Assembly: GCA_001872985.1 (NCBI GenBank)
Contig: MNYA01000177.1
Span: forward strand, 1-7,318
Direction of reading: 5' to 3'
Length of the DNA: 7,318 nucleotides
From: a bacterium CG2_30_54_10
GTDB lineage: Bacteria; Muiribacteriota; Ozemobacteria; Ozemobacterales; Ozemobacteraceae
In this document: positions 6,201-7,318 of the stretch, piece after piece
How positions within the stretch are numbered: the stretch's first letter is position 1
How the letters are laid out: each line of letters begins with the position of its first letter
Made by a program: the position numbers and the translations under genes
Notes under the pieces: model-generated
What the model was told of the DNA's origin: nothing
What the model saw: only the letters and a program-made list of their open reading frames with translations
Database searches by the model: none

Positions 6201-6786
6201 CGGCGCAGGAAACCTTCTCGGCGAGGAGCAGAGCGGGAACATCGCGGCGGTCGGGTTCACGCTTTATGTAGAACTTCTCGAAGAGGCAGTCTCCCGGCAA
6301 AAGGGCGTCCCCATGGCGAAACAGGTGGAGACAAGCATCGAGATCCCTGTCACCGCAATGTTTCCCAAGATGTATATCCCTGAAGACGAGCCCCGAATCG
6401 AGATGTATTCGCGCCTGGCACGATGCCAGGATCTTCAGCTCCTGGAAGCCCTTGAGGTGGAATGCGCAGATCGCTTCGGACCACTCCCTCCTGAAGCCCG
6501 GATGCTGTTCAAAGTCTCGAAGATCCGGATTGTGGCTTCCCATGCGGGAATCAAAAAGGTCACACGCATTCTTCATCATCTTCGTTTCGAGTTCGTCGAG
6601 CATTTCCGACCGGATCCATCCAAGCTTGTCAACTCTCGATCGGTTTATCAGAAGCGGGTTTTCTTCTCACCCCAGGATCCAGATGTAGTCAATCTCAGTC
6701 TTCTAAACGAGGAGAATTCGCGGGTTTTCGAGGTAACCGAGGAGTTCATCAAATTCCTTCAGCCGGAAACGGATTCGCCACCGTAA
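3295..6786 (+). CDS. mfd: Transcription-repair coupling factor Mfd
   Basis: A 1163-aa DNA translocase (E. coli Mfd has 1148 aa) that binds stalled RNA polymerase, pushes it off DNA and recruits UvrA for nucleotide excision repair. The N-terminal UvrB-like module spans about residues 20-340 and includes FAVRGGLIDFFPP near 178-190. The CarD-like RNA-polymerase interaction domain begins near 490 (VGDLVVHVDHG 495-505). The RecG-like helicase motor has Walker A GDVGYGKT (644-651), Walker B DEEQ (745-748), TATPIPRTL (771-779), ATTIIESGLDIP (883-894) and QLRGRVGRS (914-922). The C-terminal TRCF domain lies near 1020-1110 (MYIPEDEPRIEMYSRL). No key residue is missing. Start choice: ATG 3295 or ATG 3301. 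The next ATG, at 3421, would remove the conserved start of the UvrB-like fold. No Shine-Dalgarno site precedes either start, because the upstream sequence is repeat B. The gene stands alone, divergent from the GAF/GGDEF gene. Confidence 0.98.
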   Translation: MAMTIGANDHTQRGLENAGPVTSLFQDLSARESGSLAGLFGAMLPMFLAYISRQDRVNLIIVSSPERTRRLAEEARSWLGPFSHRLRPFLPDRVSVYDQTPSDSEVIHHRLAAMGMEYSGGGTVLAPIEAVCERMFEPSTWLGRCMTIERGTFIRPHELAQKLALMGFRRVNLVEEPCQFAVRGGLIDFFPPALDLPVRCDMFGDEIETIKTFSVETQRTLERVEKALVIPCLEILPSEAENQEVVAAVEKALDSMAEPTCREILQRRLERFTAGPDNRDLRELVPFRARGDAYLWDFLPKARIYVEDPDQMAESLENFLQVQEQIFRKDADLTPLPPPKEYYHSADALLERMAARNPVSVSRFKQSQEDTGPGDVEPIPPPADPNRESLLKDLHRWTREGYAVAVIITDENRYQSLRSLLAERKVPLHSAGSPMNLRNGSVLMIQGPSQRGFLNVRKRVAVLGEEDIFSSHARPGGKPRRVAEASLASIDQLSVGDLVVHVDHGVAEYRGIQEMTAAGNTREYLILQYAGADRLYVPTDQVHKVQKYIGFEGFVPTVHSLNSKVWEGQRRRTQKNVEAIARDLLELYAKRHSQPGFAFSQDNDFQRDMERAFPFIETPDQMKAIETTKKDMEQPVPMDRLICGDVGYGKTEVAMRAAFKAVNSGKQVAVLSPTTLLAFQHYQTFSGRLEPFPVKVDMISRLRSAREQKEILQKTQNGMVDILIGTHRLLSHDVNFKNLGLLIVDEEQRFGVKHKERLKSLKSQIDVLTLTATPIPRTLQMALSGIRQISIINTPPEDRRPVNTYVAPFDPAWAKRAIIEELKRGGQIYYVFNRVEKIDQKAAFLRELAPEARIVVAHGQMDEHLVEQTMLEFIEKKHDLLLATTIIESGLDIPNVNTLIVDEAERLGLSQMYQLRGRVGRSARQAWAYFFYSKGKRLTQEAQERLATIEEHTALGSGFKIALRDLQIRGAGNLLGEEQSGNIAAVGFTLYVELLEEAVSRQKGVPMAKQVETSIEIPVTAMFPKMYIPEDEPRIEMYSRLARCQDLQLLEALEVECADRFGPLPPEARMLFKVSKIRIVASHAGIKKVTRILHHLRFEFVEHFRPDPSKLVNSRSVYQKRVFFSPQDPDVVNLSLLNEENSRVFEVTEEFIKFLQPETDSPP

Positions 6787-6935
6787 CTTCTCAATAACCC
6801 CGGGTAACTTTTCGTCATGCCTGCGAAGGCGGGCATCCAGGCTTTGGATCAGGCTGGATTCCCGCCTTCAGGGGAATGACGGTGACCACCAACTTTTGAA
6901 GAACCGCCTTTTTCGCCCGGATTTACGAGAAGTTA
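6784..6935. repeat. Outer inverted repeat enclosing the post-mfd palindrome
   Basis: TAACTTCTC at 6784-6792, which includes the mfd stop codon, is the exact inverse of GAGAAGTTA at 6927-6935. CCGGG at 6800-6804 also pairs with CCCGG at 6916-6920. The arms enclose the palindrome at 6813-6881, giving a nested structure of about 150 bp. It may be the remains of a small non-autonomous (MITE-like) element, or the outer match may be partly chance. Confidence 0.35.
6813..6881. repeat. Palindromic repeat of the GTCATTCCC/GGGAATGAC type
   Basis: CGTCAT (6813-6818) pairs with ATGACG (6876-6881), and ATCCAG (6835-6840) pairs with CTGGAT (6854-6859). GAAGGCGGG in the left arm pairs with CCCGCCTTC in the right. 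Each arm is itself a hairpin unit. The right arm is ATTCCC, 8 nt, GGGAAT (6858-6877), which is the layout of the Neisseria dRS3 repeat. The left arm, read on the minus strand, has ATGCC ... GGCAT, so one base pair is exchanged for another and the stem is kept. It starts 27 bp after the mfd stop and has no clear T-tract after it, so a role in ending or protecting the mfd transcript is only possible. Similar elements are common between genes in many proteobacteria. Confidence 0.7.
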
Positions 6936-7038
6936 TGGTAACATCTCAAAAAGATGGGAAGAAAAAAAGGTAAAAGTTTAGCGGTTTGAAATAAGAAAGA
7001 CGAAGAAAGCTGGGGAAACGAAAAAAATGGGTATCCCT

Positions 7039-7067
7039 TTGACGCACGTGCGAGATGCTGATATTTT
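7039..7067 (+). promoter_or_regulatory. Predicted sigma70 promoter of the transposase gene
   Basis: A -35 of TTGACG (7039-7044), a 17-bp spacer and a -10 of TATTTT (7062-7067). The predicted transcription start is about 7073-7075, on the transposase ATG itself, so the mRNA would have almost no leader. A perfect 10-bp palindrome, CGCACGTGCG (7043-7052), overlaps the end of the -35 and the start of the spacer and could bind a regulator. Confidence 0.45.
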
Positions 7068-7073
7068 CTTACC

Positions 7074-7318
7074 ATGGAAAATCCGAGCCTGACCCCGGGC
7101 GTCGATTACCCGCGCACGTTCGATGAAATGGATGACTGGTTTCGGACCGAGGCACAGTGCCGCGACTATATCCGGCGCTTGTGCTGGCCCAACGGTTTCG
7201 TTTGCGAGCGTTGCGGGGTTGCTGGGGAGCCTTGGGTGACGGCACGCGGCGTGTTTCGATGCAAGGCTTGCGACGGCAGCACATCGCTGACGGCCGGTAC
7301 CGTGTTCCAGGACACCCG
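7074..7318 (+). CDS. IS1595 family transposase, N-terminal part (cut by window end)
   Basis: 81 codons are visible from the ATG at 7074, with no stop before the window end. The translation begins MENPSLTPGVDYPRTFDEMD and continues through CRDYIRRLCWPNGFVCERCG. YPRTF, the W-P-x-G-F-x-C-x-x-C-G pattern and a C4 zinc ribbon (C44, C47, C63, C66) followed by TSLTAGTVFQDT are the typical N-terminus of IS1595 transposases (compare RWPDGFVCPRCG and TSVTAGTIFHGT in the family). This part binds DNA. The DDE-type catalytic domain would lie downstream, outside the window. There is no Shine-Dalgarno site, and a predicted promoter places the transcript start at the ATG. Whether the element is intact cannot be judged here. 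Confidence 0.88.
   Translation, partial: MENPSLTPGVDYPRTFDEMDDWFRTEAQCRDYIRRLCWPNGFVCERCGVAGEPWVTARGVFRCKACDGSTSLTAGTVFQDT

Larger units (their letters stand above)
7029..7318 (+). mobile_element. IS1595-like insertion sequence, left part only
   Basis: The transposase start at 7074 identifies an insertion sequence that continues past the window end. The left terminus is not certain. GGGTATCCC at 7029-7037 is a plausible start of the inverted repeat because it begins with GGG close before the gene. The 8 bp before it, an A-rich stretch at 7021-7028, would be the target duplication (8 bp is usual for this family). The right end needed to prove this is outside the window. Confidence 0.55.

Noticed and set aside
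6058..6603. 181-codon minus-strand frame inside mfd
   Set aside because: Opposite the conserved QLRGRVGRS and TRCF regions of mfd, with no recognisable domain.
7069..7284. 71-codon minus-strand frame at the right end
   Set aside because: Opposite the IS1595-type zinc ribbon, which is clearly the coding strand.

Overview
This is a bacterial chromosomal segment of moderately high GC content. It holds three complete protein genes and the start of a fourth. No ribosomal or taxonomic marker fixes the lineage. A membrane-anchored GAF/GGDEF-type protein, a xanthine-dehydrogenase-type FeS/FAD subunit pair and short dispersed palindromes of the GTCATTCC/GGAATGAC type would fit a proteobacterial or deltaproteobacterial-like genome, but this is a weak inference.

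Layout. Bases 1-74 are the truncated end of a structured dispersed repeat (copy C, minus orientation). On the minus strand, 77-964 and 978-1457 encode the FAD-binding and [2Fe-2S] subunits of a molybdenum hydroxylase. They are 13 bp apart, and each has its own Shine-Dalgarno sequence. The molybdopterin catalytic subunit is not in the window. Bases 1517-1598 are an imperfect palindromic repeat. On the minus strand, 1644-2882 encodes a two-TM, GAF-like, degenerate GGDEF protein that should not be a working diguanylate cyclase. Bases 2883-3294 are the divergent intergenic region, with two more copies of the dispersed repeat (A 2916-3015, B 3197-3295, both plus orientation). On the plus strand, 3295-6786 encodes the transcription-repair coupling factor Mfd, complete and with all its motifs. 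A nested palindromic repeat follows at 6784-6935. From about 7029 the window enters an insertion sequence whose IS1595-type transposase begins at 7074 and is cut by the window edge.

How the parts relate. The two hydroxylase subunits form an electron-transfer module (FAD plus two [2Fe-2S] clusters) that needs a catalytic partner, probably encoded beyond base 1 or elsewhere. The GAF/GGDEF protein looks like a membrane-anchored sensor or c-di-GMP-binding protein rather than an enzyme. Mfd is a housekeeping repair translocase that removes stalled RNA polymerase and recruits UvrA. I see no functional link among the three.

The most notable non-coding signal is the three-copy repeat. A 58-nt core aligns without gaps in all three copies. 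Its main hairpin is preserved by paired substitutions between copies B and C, and plus-oriented copies A and B end in a GGGC/GCCC stem with a T-tract. Copy B runs right up to the mfd start codon. Apart from the 13-bp gap between the hydroxylase genes, every intergenic interval carries a palindromic or structured repeat.
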